From: Saussurea involucrata
Lineage: Eukaryota > Streptophyta > Magnoliopsida > Asterales > Asteraceae
Length of the DNA: 64,000 nucleotides
Assembly (NCBI GenBank): GCA_033807775.1
Contig: CM066314.1
Coordinates: forward strand, 148,231,429 to 148,295,428
Direction of reading: 5' to 3'
Position numbers and translations under genes: made by a program. The notes under the pieces are model-generated. The model was not told the DNA's origin. It ran no database searches and saw only the letters and a list, made by a program, of their open reading frames with translations. Below are positions 42,640 through 53,424 of this stretch, one piece after another (the stretch's first letter is position 1; each line of letters starts with the position of its first letter).

Positions 42640-42657
42640 TTCAAGTTGGGGAGATTT
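42640..42657 (+). promoter_or_regulatory. Element B polypurine tract
   Basis: AAGTTGGGGAGATT directly precedes TGTAACACC, the LTR start. Confidence 0.85.
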
Positions 42658-44548
42658 GTAACACCTCGAAATTTTCATTTTATTGTACATTTTGTGAGAA
42701 CGTTTAATTAATTAATGAGAAAGCGTTATTGTAGACAAAATGTACGATTTTTATGTTGAAGGGTCAAAGTGTAATTGACAAACGTGCTAGCGATTTGTGA
42801 AAGTGTAAACTTTGAGGGTTGGTTTAGTCTTTTGTTGATAGTATGGAGGTATATATTGAGGGAGTCGGCTGAAATTTGAGATATTTTCAATCTCAATTTC
42901 CTTAAATCGGTTCAGGGAAGTGCAGGGAGAAGAAAGAACTGAGCTCTTTATCTTCAATTGGTAAGAAACCCAATGGATTTCTGCAAATAGATTTCAGTTT
43001 GGAGATAGTGTTCACAAACTAATCTGGTTCCCAACTAGGTACAGTTTTGTTGGAATATTCGGATTGGAATTTAGAAGTTGCAGAAGAGGTCAAAGCTTGT
43101 CCGCGTAATTTCATTTTCTTTTACAATTATAGCAGTTGAAATTGATTGAAATATATGGTTGTTTATGGTCTAGGTGTTTTAGAAAATCGGTATGGATATG
43201 AAGTCTTTGGAAAATTGGATTGAGGTGAGCTTTTAGGTCTAAAATCAATGTCCAGTACGAAGTTACCGGATAAAATGTAGTATCCGGTAACCCCTGCTCG
43301 ATAGTATCCGGACAAGTCTAAGTTTTTAATTCTCGTAGGTCCGATAAAGGATAAGTTCCCAGAAGTATCTGAAACTCATTATTTTCCGGATGAATCCGGA
43401 ATAAGTTTATGGGTGCCCGGTAAGTGAGGTTTCCGGATAAAAGTTCCGGATAACATTTTCCGGATTCTTTGGTATCCGGATAGTATGTGTTTTCCGGTAA
43501 ACTTTACTGTCCGGATAGTGTGTGGTATCCGAGAAGTTTTGGGTTTCCGGTAACTTTTGAGTTTCCAGTAACTAGTGTATTTTAGACAAATTTTGACAGG
43601 GAACGATTATAATTAATTGGAATTTTATCCTAGCAGTATGATATGATTTAATGTATGATTTGGTTGATACAAACTTATACTAGGAAGTGTAATGGATCCA
43701 TAGGCACTAGTATTATGTGAACACGTGGAATAGGCATGGACTAATCGTAATTCCCATGTGTTTGATAAACGTGGAATAGGCGTGGACTAATCGTAATTCC
43801 CGTTTGTTTGAAATGAGGAATAGGCGTGGACTAATCGTAATTCCCATTTCGTACCGAGATTTGAAATCGTGGAATAGGCGTGGACTAATCGTAATTCCCG
43901 ATTTCTATAGGAAGGAAAGAGATATGTGTGGCTTAATTGTAATCTCTACTTCCTTTCCAAGAAATAGGCATGGACTAATTGTAATTTCTTGGATATGAGC
44001 AATGATCTAGAATCCGTGGGGATTCGTAGTGGGCTCTTGAACATGATGATATGACTTACTCAGTGTTTGTCATACTCATATAATCGGGTATGATTCCCGT
44101 CATCGAAAGATGTTATCTGTACGGTAAGAATTATTATGAACCAGTTATATTATATGCTTTGTTACAAATTGGTTTTCAAATGTTAAAAAGTTTTAATTTG
44201 AAAACTGGATGTTCTCACTAGGCGTAATCCTAATCTTTTCAACTCAAATTTTCTTACTAGGTACTAGCTCGGGGAAGAGCAAGCAGGGATGAGTGTGGAG
44301 AAGTTCACAGTGTATTTTGTGAGTTTTGGAGAAGTTAGTAGAATAGCAATTTTTGGAGATATTATAGACAACCCGCTTAATCTAATGTCGTTGATTATAA
44401 CTTAGATTATTTGGTTGTTTATGATATGTCAGTTGTAATTAAACATTGTCACTAATTCTCCGTTTTTGAATGACACATTTGGAAGAATGTTGTAAGTTAT
44501 TATGATAAATTTAAGGTTTAAATTTATTGTGGTTTTTAGGGTGTTTCA
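42658..44548 (+). repeat. Element B 3' LTR
   Basis: TGTAACACCTCG to GGGTGTTTCA, about 1.9 kb, uninterrupted. TATATATT at 42850-42857; CCGG tract about 43260-43580; six-unit hairpin array 43718-43992. It has one more hairpin unit than the 5' LTR, plus small indels in the CCGG tract. CATCC follows at 44549-44553. Confidence 0.93.
43718..43992. repeat. Hairpin array in element B 3' LTR (six units)
   Basis: Each unit has an 18-nt loop (consensus AGGCRTGGACTAATYGTA; unit 5 diverges). Outer stems by unit: 1 AACAC/GTGTT, 2 AAACG/CGTTT, 3 GAAATG/CATTTC, 4 GAAATCG/CGATTTC, all continued by GGAAT/ATTCC with a one-base bulge; 5 AGAGAT/ATCTCT; 6 CCAAGAAAT/ATTTCTTGG (43957-43965, 43984-43992). Stems differ between units but pair within them, while the loop is kept. 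Confidence 0.9.
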
Positions 44549-44699
44549 CATCCGATCAAATAAAAGCACCCTTAGTAAAGTATATTTTTTTATCTATACT
44601 ATTTTATAAAGCATCTAACCCCCATACTCTTAAAAACAACATTTTATGCATTATGTATCACCATTTAAAGCATATTTACTTTATTTTTAGAGTGAGAAG
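44549..44699. other. Short AT-rich spacer between elements B and E
   Basis: Contains the right CATCC target copy of B and then AT-rich sequence without recognised features. It joins directly to the LTR of E at 44700. Confidence 0.6.
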
Positions 44700-45205
44700 T
44701 GTTAGATCTGGAAGTTTGTCAAAAAACCTAAGTGTTTAAATCTGAATAGAAGACTCAGATTTCTGAGAAGGAGACTCAGAAGTTCTGAAGGTGAATAAAA
44801 TGTTTATACGCCAAGTATAGATTCTGAGTATACTTAATCAGAAGAAGGTTCAGAAGTTCTGAACTAGTGGTTCAGAACTTATGTCTTAGACATTTTCTTC
44901 TAATGTAATTCAGTTATTAGCTAGCATATTAGAACACGTGTCATTGTTTTAATGGTTTGTATTGTAAATGTACTGTAGCTATAGCATTTCCGTTATAGTA
45001 TATATAGAAGTTAGCAACTGAAAGCTAACTAACTTTTGGAACACTTTCGTATTCAATCTTTGTAATCTTTGAGAGATTCTCTCTCTAGATCTGTAATCTG
45101 TTCTTCAATGAATACAAATCTTTTGGCTCCAATTCTCTATTCTTCTACTGTTTGATTGTGTTCTTATTAGACAATTGCATTGTAAGATCAATCCTGGTTT
45201 CTACA
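44700..45205 (+). repeat. Element E 5' LTR
   Basis: TGTTAGATCTGG to GGTTTCTACA, about 506 bp. TATATATAG at 44999-45007 is a likely TATA box, with ATGAATACAAATC near 45108 as possible polyadenylation region. A perfect 11-bp hairpin AAGTTCTGAAC/GTTCAGAACTT lies at 44854-44864 and 44870-44880. The LTR identity rests on the primer site, since no second copy is in view. Confidence 0.72.
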
Positions 45206-45207
45206 AT

Positions 45208-45220
45208 TGGTATCAAAGCC
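45208..45220 (+). promoter_or_regulatory. Element E primer-binding site
   Basis: TGGTATCAAAGCC, two bases after the LTR end. It matches the initiator-Met tRNA 3' end apart from one base. Confidence 0.85.
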
Positions 45221-45391
45221 AATCAACAAACAAATTAGGTCAAGATCAGTGAAGAATCGTGTTCTTGAAGGTTTCTTGATCAATTCTATAATTGAATTCC
45301 GTTGCTACTCGTAATTCTTGAATTCGTTGTGTATTGATCAAGAGATTCGAATTTGTCTTTTTCTTGAATCGATTAAATTCATCTTACAATC

Positions 45392-46600
45392 ATGTCTTCT
45401 AAAGAATTTCTCTCGATGGGATCTGAGACAAAACCTCCTGTTCTAATTCCCGAAGAATATCAACAATGGAAAATTAGAATTATTCAGTTCTTGGATAATA
45501 TTGATGAAAATCTGATGATCTCAATTCGTGAAGGTCCAATTGAAGTATATGTTGATGTTGCTGCTACACCTGCAACAACCACTACACCTGAGATTCCTGC
45601 TACCAGAGTAAAGAAGAACTTCTCACAGTATACTGAAGCACAAAAGAAAAGACATGCAATAGACAAGAGAGCTGTTACTTTGTTGACTTTGACAATTCCT
45701 AATGACATCTTCAACAGAATTGATGGTGGAACATCTGCTAAAGAGATGTGGGATGAACTGGAGAAGCAGATGCTTGGTACAACAAAATCAATTCAGGCAA
45801 AACTGAATCAGTGCATCAATGCATATGAGAGATTCAAAGTTAAGGAATGTGAGAGTTTAACTCAAACATACAATAAGTTTTGTACAATCTTGAATGATCT
45901 TAGAAGGAATGGGCTGAAGAAAACCAAATCAGAAATCAACTACAAATTTCTGAATTGTCTCAATATAGAGTGGTCATCGTATGCTATAAGTCTTCAGATG
46001 AACCAAGATATGTGTGAAGAAGATCTGAATGATTTGTTCTGTGTTTTAAATCAACATGAAGATTCTGTTAAACAAGTTATTGAAGAAAAGAAAAATGTTT
46101 CAGATCAATTAGTTTTGCTTTCTGAAAGAAAATCCAAGATCAACAAGACAACAAAGAAGTCTGTGTTTCTGTCTGAAAATCCAAAATTAGAAGAGGAATC
46201 TGAAAAGGAAGAAGGATCTGATAAGGATGCTGATATCAAGTTGATAGCAGAGAAACTGGCCTTGTTGACTAACACCTTCAATAAAAGGTATGGAAAGAAG
46301 AAGTATGTTGAGGGTAAGTTCAGAAGAGATGGACAGGGGAGTTCAGAAGAGAGATACAAGAAGAAGGATGATAGAGAAGAAAATAGGTATGAGAAAAGAG
46401 AAGAGAAGGAAGAGAAGAAAGAGAAAGATCTATGTTTCAAGTGTGGAAAACCTGGTCACTTTGCAAGAGAGTGTAAAGTGAAGGTTGTCAAAGACTATGA
46501 GTACTATGTGAAGAAAGCTCAGTTGGCCAAAACCAAAGAAAGTGGGATTGCACTTCTGGCTGAACAAGAAAATTGGCTATATTACTCATCTGATGAATAG
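45392..46600 (+). pseudogene. Element E gag, first part
   Basis: 402 codons from an ATG about 170 bp after the primer site. The gag capsid domain of plant copia elements is recognisable (EEYQQWKIRIIQFLDNI, EMWDELEKQMLGT, LTQTYNKFCTILNDL, LNIEWSSYAISLQMN). A charged Lys/Glu region is followed by a CCHC knuckle CFKCGKPGHFARECK near residue 350. The TAG at 46598 interrupts a frame that otherwise continues. Confidence 0.88.
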
Positions 46601-47727
46601 GACTGCATTCACTTCTCACAAATGCAGAGTTACATGGACAAAATGGGTGATGAAGATGATTCAGACTATGAAGAAGGAGGTTCCGAGTCTTCTGTTGAGG
46701 TACACTCTAGTCTTGAAATTGACTTAATGATTCAAATTGGAAACATGAAATCTGAATTTGTTAATCTCATAAAACAGATTAAAGGTGAAAGGATTCTGGT
46801 TAACAAACTTAGATTAGAAAAAGAAATGTTTAAAGTAAGATTTGAAGAAACTGAGGTTGAGAAACAAGAAGTCAGAAAAGAGAATTCTGAACTTTTGAAA
46901 AAGATATCTGAGTTACAAAATGAACTTTCAGAAGTAAAAGGTGAAAAAGGTGATTTGCACATTAAAGTGGATATGTTGCTTGATGAAAGAAAGAATTTTT
47001 ATACAAAGATTAAGGAGTTAGAAGATCTTAATCTGAAAAGAGGTCAAACTCAACAGACTTTAAGTCTTCTCACAAGCAATGTTAAAGACACAAGGTTTTA
47101 CAATCCAAAAATGGGATTAGGTTTGGAAGAAAATGCTATTTTTAAAAAGGCTCCAATAAATCTTTATGATTTTGAGGAATTAAAAGGCCCAAAACCAGAA
47201 ACCCCAGACTTGGTTGAAGTTTTTGTGAGACCAGCAAGCTCAATAACAAGTTCTGATAATTTACAGAAACCAAATATAGAAAAAGTAAAAGAAAAAATTT
47301 CTGAAGCTGAAAAGTCAGAAAGTTCAGAAGAAAATGTTAAGAAAGAAATTTCAAAACCTACTTAAGAAAAACCAAGATATAATACTGCTAAATTTAAGTA
47401 TGATTATCTGAATGTTAGTTATAAAGATAAACAACCAAGTTTTTCCTATACTGACATTGAGAATATATTCTTTAATGAAGCAAGTAAGGTTTCTGAAAAT
47501 TCTGAAACAGTAAGTCAGAATTCTGAATCTGTTAGTCAGAATGCTGAATTTGCTCAGATTTCTGAGTCAGTTCAAAGTTCTGATGAAACTATTCAGAACT
47601 CAAAATCAGAAAAAATTTCAGAACTTGAGAATAAGTTTAAACTGGTTAATCAAGAGCTTGAAGAACTGAGAAAAAGTTTCGATGAACTTGAAAATGATTT
47701 TTGTGATGTTGACTTTAAAAGAAAATA
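46601..47727 (+). pseudogene. Element E gag coiled-coil extension
   Basis: Same frame as the preceding part. Acidic start (DEDDSDYEEGGSESS), then heptad-like Leu/Ile/Lys/Glu sequence (about 46730-47040) predicted by eye to form a coiled coil. Ser-Glu-rich sequence follows; a TAA at 47363 breaks the frame. Repeated TCTGAA and TCAGAA codons give many Ser-Glu pairs. SIRE-type copia elements have similarly long gag proteins. Confidence 0.75.
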
Positions 47728-48408
47728 AAAGTTATGTCTTGAAAATAGAAGAGCTTGAGAAGTTAAAAGCTGAGTATGATCTTTTTAAGATTAAAGCCTT
47801 AGAAGAGAATAAAGAATTCTTTAATGAATCAAGTACTTTTGAGCATGGTGAATCATCAAAAACATCTACTAATTCTGCAAAGTTAAATGTTTCAGAAAAG
47901 GAAGAGTGCAAAAGGAAAGATGGCTTGAAAAAGATCTCTGAGAAGATTTTCTTGAATACTACTTCTGAATTCAAAGAGAGTAGTTCTTGTAATAGATGCA
48001 AATGTAATCTGAACACTATCAATAAAAATGAAAATTCTTTTCATTCAGATTTGTTGTTTCATGCAAGAAGACATCTGAAATGTGTTCAATGTGGTGGTCA
48101 ATCATTTCAACTTTCTCAGAAAACTCAAAATTCTAAAACATCTTTTAAGTCTAAAGCAAAACAGAATTCAGAAAAGAAGACTGAAAATATTTCTCAATCC
48201 CAGTCAAAAGGAAAGAAAACTGAAAATGTTTCTAAGTCTCAACCTAAAGTTTTCAAAATGAAAATAAACAATTTTGTAAAGAGAAGATGTTCTGATTTCA
48301 TAAAAATACAAGGAAAATGGTGCTTAAAAGAAAATTATGAATGAAGAGTTAAAGGTACTTTTGTTAAATCTGTTATTGAAGCTAACAAAAAAAGGACCCA
48401 TTCTGATA
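47728..48408 (+). pseudogene. Element E gag C-terminal zinc region
   Basis: After a frameshift near 47725 the frame continues with another coiled-coil stretch, then CNRCKCNLN and HARRHLKCVQCGGQ, which look like a second zinc-binding motif. It ends in Lys/Ser-rich repeats (SQSKGKKTENVSKSQ). The frame stops at 48344; the following gag tail is in another frame. Confidence 0.72.
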
Positions 48409-48636
48409 TGGGTACCTAAATCTAACTAACTGTTTTTGCAGGGCTGTCATGTGTGGTTTTTAGACTCAGGAGCATCAAGACACATGACAGGTCACAAGTC
48501 GTCACTGACAAATTTCACAGAAAAAGCTGGAAGAGCAGTTAATTTTGGCAATAACAGTAAAGGGCAAGTTAGAGGATATGGTGATTTAACAAAAGGAGAT
48601 TTAACAATTCAAAAGATGCTATGTTCTCAAGGATAG
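48409..48636 (+). pseudogene. Element E gag/protease boundary and protease
   Basis: WVPKSN-TAA (48409-48429) is followed 12 nt later by CTGTTTTTGCAG, like a 3' splice site, and then by the protease: VWFLDSGASRHMTGHKSSL with the DSGA active site. The protease is in frame with WVPKSN through the stop, so read-through or splicing could both be considered. The frame ends at 48636 soon after GDLTIQKML. Confidence 0.82.
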
Positions 48637-48742
48637 AGAAAATCTTGGTAAATTTGACAAGAAAGCAGATGAAGGATAATTTGTTGGTTATTCACTAACT
48701 TCCAAAGCATTCAGAATCTACAACAGAAGAACCAAGAGGATT
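48637..48742 (+). pseudogene. Element E integrase C-terminal remnant
   Basis: Sequence jumps from the protease end to LGKFDKKADEG-stop-FVGYSLTSKAFRIYN, the normal C-terminal region of copia integrase. The zinc-binding and catalytic core domains, about 1 kb or more in relatives, are absent. The single join indicates an internal deletion. Confidence 0.82.
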
Positions 48743-49759
48743 ATGGAAAGCATCAATGTCACATTTGATGAGTCAAGATCAAAGACTTCTGAACAAGACA
48801 TTTCAGAACTCAATCAGAATAAGAAAAATATGACTTCTGAATCAAATTCTAATCCTAATTGTTCAGAACTCAGTTTATTGTTTAAGGATGCATTTCTAGA
48901 ACTAACTTCTGAATCTTATGCAGATTATGAAAATCCTAAAATGATTCAAGAGATGAAAAGAAAAAGCTCAAAGGTTCAAACAACTGTAATATCTGATACT
49001 GGTCCATCTGAGGAATGTCCAACTTTGATAAATACAAGTGAATTATCTGAGTCTGGTACTCAGAATTCTGAACAAGGTACTCAGACTTCTGAACATGTTA
49101 CTCAGAATTCTGACTCTTCTACTCAGAATTTGGACTTAGATGCAACACCTCAACAATTCTCAGAACAAAGAGGTAGTTCAGAATTACAAGCTGTTATGGA
49201 TGAGAATGATACAAACAACAATCTTTCAGATATTGATGTGCTTCCAAGTTCAAATAAATGGACAAAAGACCATCCTATTCATCAAGTGATAGGAGATCCA
49301 TCAGTTGGAGTGCAGACTAGATCAGCAACAGCAAATGAGGCTATGTTTGCAGGATTCCTAAGTATGATTGAACCTAAGAAAGCCACTGAAGCCCTAGAGG
49401 TTCCAAACTGGATTTTAGCAATGCAAGATGAGTTGCTACAGTTTACAAGAAACAAAGTTTGGAGACTGATTCCAAAGCCTGAAGGAAAATCAATTATTGG
49501 AACAAAATGGGTGTTCAGAAACAAGAAAGATGAGGCAGGTGTTGTGGTTAGAAATAAGGCTAGATTGGTTGCAAAGGGATACTCACAACAAGAAAGAATT
49601 GATTATGATGAGACATTTGCACCAGTTGCAAGAATTGAGGCAATCGGAATATTCTTGGCATATGCTGCACATAAGAACTTCAAAGTATACCAAATGGATG
49701 TCAAATCAGCATTTTTAAATGGTATACTAAATGAAGAAGTCTATGTCTATCAACCATAA
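48743..49759 (+). pseudogene. Element E linker and reverse transcriptase N-terminal half
   Basis: A Ser/Glu/Gln-rich linker includes a 21-bp imperfect tandem repeat, four times, near 49048-49130 (GTQNSEQ, GTQTSEH, VTQNSDS, STQNLDL). The RT then starts: EALEVPNWILAMQDELLQF, IIGTKWVFRNKKDE, RNKARLVAKGYSQQ, DYDETFAPVARIEAI, YQMDVKSAFLNGIL. It ends at TAA 49757 within YQP-GF. Confidence 0.88.
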
Positions 49760-50806
49760 GGATTTGTTGATCCTGAGTATCCAGATCATGTGTATGTTTT
49801 AGATAAAGCATTGTATGGTCTGAAACAAGCACCAAGAGCCTGGTATGACACTCTAACTCAATACTTATTAGAATCTGGCTTCAAGAAAGGTAAGATTGAT
49901 ACAACCTTATTCTTAAAGAAGGAAGGTGAGGATTTAATCTTAATTCAGATATATGTAGATGATATCATATTTGGCTCTACAAATGCAGAATTATGTGAAG
50001 AATTTTCAGACATTATGAAATCCAAATTTGAAATGAGCATGATGGGAGAATTAAATTTCTTCCTTGGTCTTCAAGTGAAACAATTACCAAATGGGATTTT
50101 TATAAATCAAGGAAAATATGTAAAAGATATTTTGAAAAAGTTTAAGATGTCTGATTGTGCTGCTATGAGAACCCCAATGACTACTAATGTTAAGTTAGAT
50201 GCTCATCTTTCTGGAATTTTAGTAGATAACAAGATATATAGGGGCATGATAGGTTCTCTACTTTATCTGACTGCAAGTAGGCCAGATATCATGTTTGCTA
50301 CATGCTTCTGTGCTAGATTTCAATCAAATCCCAAGGAATCTCATTTATTAGCTGTTAAAAGAATCTTAAGATATCTCAAAGGTTCACCTGAATTGGGCCT
50401 TTGGTATCCAAAAGAAACTGATTTCAAGCTAACTGCCTTTACTGATGCAGATCATGCAGGAAGCAGACTGGACAGGAAAAGTACTTCTGGTGCATGTCAC
50501 TTTTTGGGAGATAAGATAGTACTGAGTTGGGCTTCAAAGAAGCAAAATTGTGTATCCACATCAACTGTTGAGGCAGAATATGTAGCTGTTGCTGCTTGCT
50601 GTTCTTAAACTTTATGGATGAAAACATAACTCATGGATTATGGCTATCAGATTAACAAGATTCCCATTTACTGTGATTCAGAAAGTGCTATTGCCATTAC
50701 TCAGAATCCTGTTCAGCACTCAAAGACAAAGCATATTGATGTAAGGTATCATTTTATTAAGGATCATGTGGAAAAGGGAACCATTGTTGATTCAAACCCT
50801 CAGTGA
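49760..50806 (+). pseudogene. Element E reverse transcriptase C-terminal half and RNase H
   Basis: Same frame as the previous part after one stop. DKALYGLKQAPRAWYDTL, the catalytic LIQIYVDDIIFGSTN, MMGELNFFLGLQVKQ and SRPDIMFATCFCARFQ, then RNase H: AFTDADHAGSRLDRKSTSG, STVEAEYVAVAACCS, and after a TAA, YCDSESAIAITQNPVQHSKT and HIDVRYHFIKDHVEKG. The last portion, with the normal FTKPL ending, is missing. Confidence 0.9.
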
Positions 50807-51732
50807 TTTGATAATGACCCTTTAAACACTTAGTGAAAATTGTAAGTAGACTATGTATTAGAGTTTCACTATCGCTGATAAGTACTATGCCTCTACAGTA
50901 CCGCTGATAAGAAACTCATGTTCTTTAATTTGTACATTCAGTGAACACTGTTCATCCATAAGCTCTGAGCCTGTTCAGTCTTGTTGATGATCGCTGATAG
51001 TTTAGTTGTTTACTTATAATCCCTGAAGACAAGATTCACGTCAACAAAGGTTCTACGCTGAAGTCGAAGATCAAGCCCAAGAACCAGCGACAAAGTCTAC
51101 TAATGAACTGATGCGGATATCAGCGAAGCCAAGATTTGTCCATTCAACGTGAAGTTATAAGTAGAAGACTTCAGCTATCGGTGAACTTTGTCACTCGCTG
51201 ATAAAGTACTGTTTAGTAATCGCTGATCATGAAGTCTTCCTCTACAAGTTACTTTTGTCTTTCCCCTTGCACGCCTCCGTATGATTTCTCAGAAAGGACA
51301 CCCCTTTTGTCCTTAATCGTACAACCAACTCTGACTCTACAGTGTACACCATGCGGCTAATAAGGTTGTCTACAAAGATCAAACCATGCAACCAATCAGC
51401 TGCTGCCACGTGTAATGTTATACTGCTTTGCATTAAATGCATGCAGTATATAAGAAGAAACCTACTTCATAAATGAAGTGCTCGGCCATCTTCTTCTTTC
51501 TCTCTTAGTGTTAGAATATTACTCGTAGTATTCTTATCTCCTTTATGTCTTAATTCTAGTGCAAGAAACTTAGTGTTCTTAACTTGTTTAGATTAGGCTT
51601 AGTCCTTAATCTTGTTCTGCAACAAGTTGTAAATTGTTTGATTATATCAATAAACAATTTAGAAAGTAAAAATCTGTGTGTTTGTATTCAACCCCCCCTT
51701 CTACAAACTTGTATAACCCTCCGGGACCAACA
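50807..51732 (+). repeat. Element F 5' LTR, left edge uncertain
   Basis: Ends CCCTCCGGGACCAACA at 51732. AGTATATAAG near 51445 is a likely TATA box. CGCTGATA-type words recur at about 50875, 50904, 50991, 51198 and 51222, with the inverse ATCAGCG near 51119. Confidence 0.72.
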
Positions 51733-51734
51733 AG

Positions 51735-51746
51735 TGGTATCAGAGC
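51735..51746 (+). promoter_or_regulatory. Element F primer-binding site
   Basis: TGGTATCAGAGC two bases after the LTR end; matches initiator-Met tRNA. Confidence 0.9.
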
Positions 51747-51814
51747 AGATTTTTTAAACTCATAAACAAGATCTTGCTTATACTATTCTTTTCTCTTCCT
51801 TGCTATTTCTCATA

Positions 51815-52255
51815 ATGGCTACTAACACAAACACAAATTATATGGACAATGGTTCTCTTGCAAAACCCCCTAGATTCTCCAGAGATAACTTTAATCTATG
51901 GAAAAATAGGATGATACTCTTCTTAGAAGGTGTAGACCCAACTATACCTTATTACATCGAACATGGTCCATATATTCCTGTTAGAATTGATCCTGAAGTT
52001 CCAGCCGCTGAGAATAGAGTTGCTATTCCAGAAAGATTGGTTCCAAAGGAAATTCATATGTGGACTAATGAAGATAAGAAGAAAGTGGCTCTCGACACCA
52101 AAGCCAGATCCATCCTCTCTATGGCTCTTCCTGACGAAGTCTACCATTTCGTCATGAACCTGAAAACCTCCAAATCCATGTGGGACACAATCTGTGTTCA
52201 ATATGAAGGTACATCTGAAGTCCAGGACTCCAGAAAGATCAACCTGGTAAGATAG
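51815..52255 (+). pseudogene. Element F gag N-terminal part
   Basis: ATG at 51815, about 70 bp after the primer site. Contains AKPPRFSRDNFNLWKNRMILFLEG and ALDTKARSILSMALPDEVYHFV, SMWDTICVQYEGT, the plant copia gag domain. A TAG at 52253 ends the frame just before CGKNETLSEVHQRF, which continues the domain. Confidence 0.88.
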
Positions 52256-53424
52256 TACGAAAGCTTCATTTGTGGTAAGAATGAAACTCTCTCTGAAGTT
52301 CACCAACGCTTTAACTGCTTAATAATTGATCTAAAAACCGTTGGTAAGGAATATTCTAACTTTGAAGTTCTGACAAAGTTCTTAGAATGTTTACCTGAAA
52401 GCTGAGACAGTTATTCAATGTGTCTCAAGCTATCAAAGGATCTAAAATCTATGACTCTTTCTACCTTATATGGCACGATGCTCAATCATGAGCAATCGAG
52501 TCATCTTAAGAAGAATCTTGTAAAAGATTCCAAAAGCACCCATGTTGCTTTAATCTCAGAGTCACTTCCACTCAGCGATCTTCTATTACTATCACTGAGT
52601 TGGAGACTAACTCTGAATGCTCATCAGATCCTGACTCTTCAGATCTTGATGAATCTATGGCTCTCCAATCTAATAAGTTCAGGAGATTCGCCAAAAAGAA
52701 AAATTTCAGAAAGAACAAACCTCTTGCTATAACTGACAAGCCTAGATCATCAACCCCTGTTGATAAGGCTACTGCTACTTGCTATAACTGTGAAAAGATA
52801 TGACATTTTGCTAGCGAGTGCAGGTCAAAGAAAGTTTTTAGAAACTCAGCTTTCTCCAAGAAATCCTCTAACCCCAGGGCTAGAGACGACAAGTATCAAA
52901 AGTTGGAAGAAAGGTACGCAAAGCTGAAAGGCTTTAAGAAGAAAGGCAAAGGCCTGATGGCTGACTATGATTGGGCTGCTTCTGATGAAGAAGAATCATC
53001 TGATTTTGAAGATGATGATGAGGCCAATCTATGTCTTATGGCCAAACTCGAAGAAGAGGAAGAAAAGTCTGACATTCCCTCTGCTTCATCCTCTACCTCC
53101 AAGGTATCACCTTCTTTCTTTACCAATATTTCAAATATTGATGAAGCTTATAGCCTTCGAAAGATCGATCTCCTGACTATGAGTTTATATGATGCCATGA
53201 ATGGCAAAACTGTTGTTGAAAATCAAAATATTGATCTCACTGAACAACTTAAAAATTGTCACCTTCAAATAGAAAAGCTTTCTAAAATTGAAGAAGACTT
53301 GAAAGATCAAGTTCATATAAATCAGCTAGTCAAAATCGAACGAGAAGAAGCTATCGCTGCATTAAAAGCTGAAAAACTACTGTTGATGCATGGTATAACT
53401 CCTCAACAAAGATCACTGAGATAA
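52256..53424 (+). pseudogene. Element F gag middle part with knuckle and acidic coiled coil
   Basis: Gag continues with stops (a TGA after LECLPES at about 52403) and frameshifts. A CCHC knuckle CYNCEKI-stop-HFASEC lies near 52778, its Gly codon changed to TGA. From 52903 an open frame encodes YAKLKGFKKKGKGLMADYDW, an acidic stretch and a Leu/Lys/Glu coiled-coil segment. Confidence 0.78.

Larger units (their letters stand above)
18185..44548 (+). mobile_element. Element B: Ty3/gypsy chromovirus, host of nested elements C and D
   Basis: Plus-strand element whose 5' LTR (18185-19751 and 25956-26230) and 3' LTR (42658-44548) match along their length. CATCC occurs at 18178-18182 and 44549-44553, a 5-bp target duplication if two T residues before TG are part of the junction. 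Gag and protease are broken, but most of pol is one open frame. C interrupts the 5' LTR; the D complex interrupts RT after MRM-coding sequence. Without these, B would be about 8-9 kb. Confidence 0.92.
44700..50806 (+). mobile_element. Element E: Ty1/copia element, integrase-deleted and 3'-truncated
   Basis: 5' LTR (44700-45205), initiator-Met-like primer site, gag, coiled-coil insert, protease, remnant of integrase C-terminus, RT and RNase H in copia order (integrase before RT). The 3' end of RNase H and the 3' LTR are missing where LTR sequence of F begins. A SIRE-like lineage is inferred from the long gag with coiled coil and two zinc-binding regions and from the RT/RNase H motifs. Several stops fit C-to-T decay. 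Confidence 0.85.

Noticed and set aside
43718..43992. CRISPR-like array (constant repeat with variable spacers)
   Set aside because: The variable parts are complementary flanks of each constant loop, units are unequal in length, and the host is a plant LTR.
44700..44900. Heat-shock elements in the LTR of E from repeated GAA/TTC words
   Set aside because: Spacing between GAA and TTC is 0-1 nt rather than the 2 nt of a standard heat-shock element.
50807..51732. This LTR as the 3' LTR of element E
   Set aside because: It does not resemble 44700-45205 and is followed by a primer site and a new gag, so it belongs to element F.
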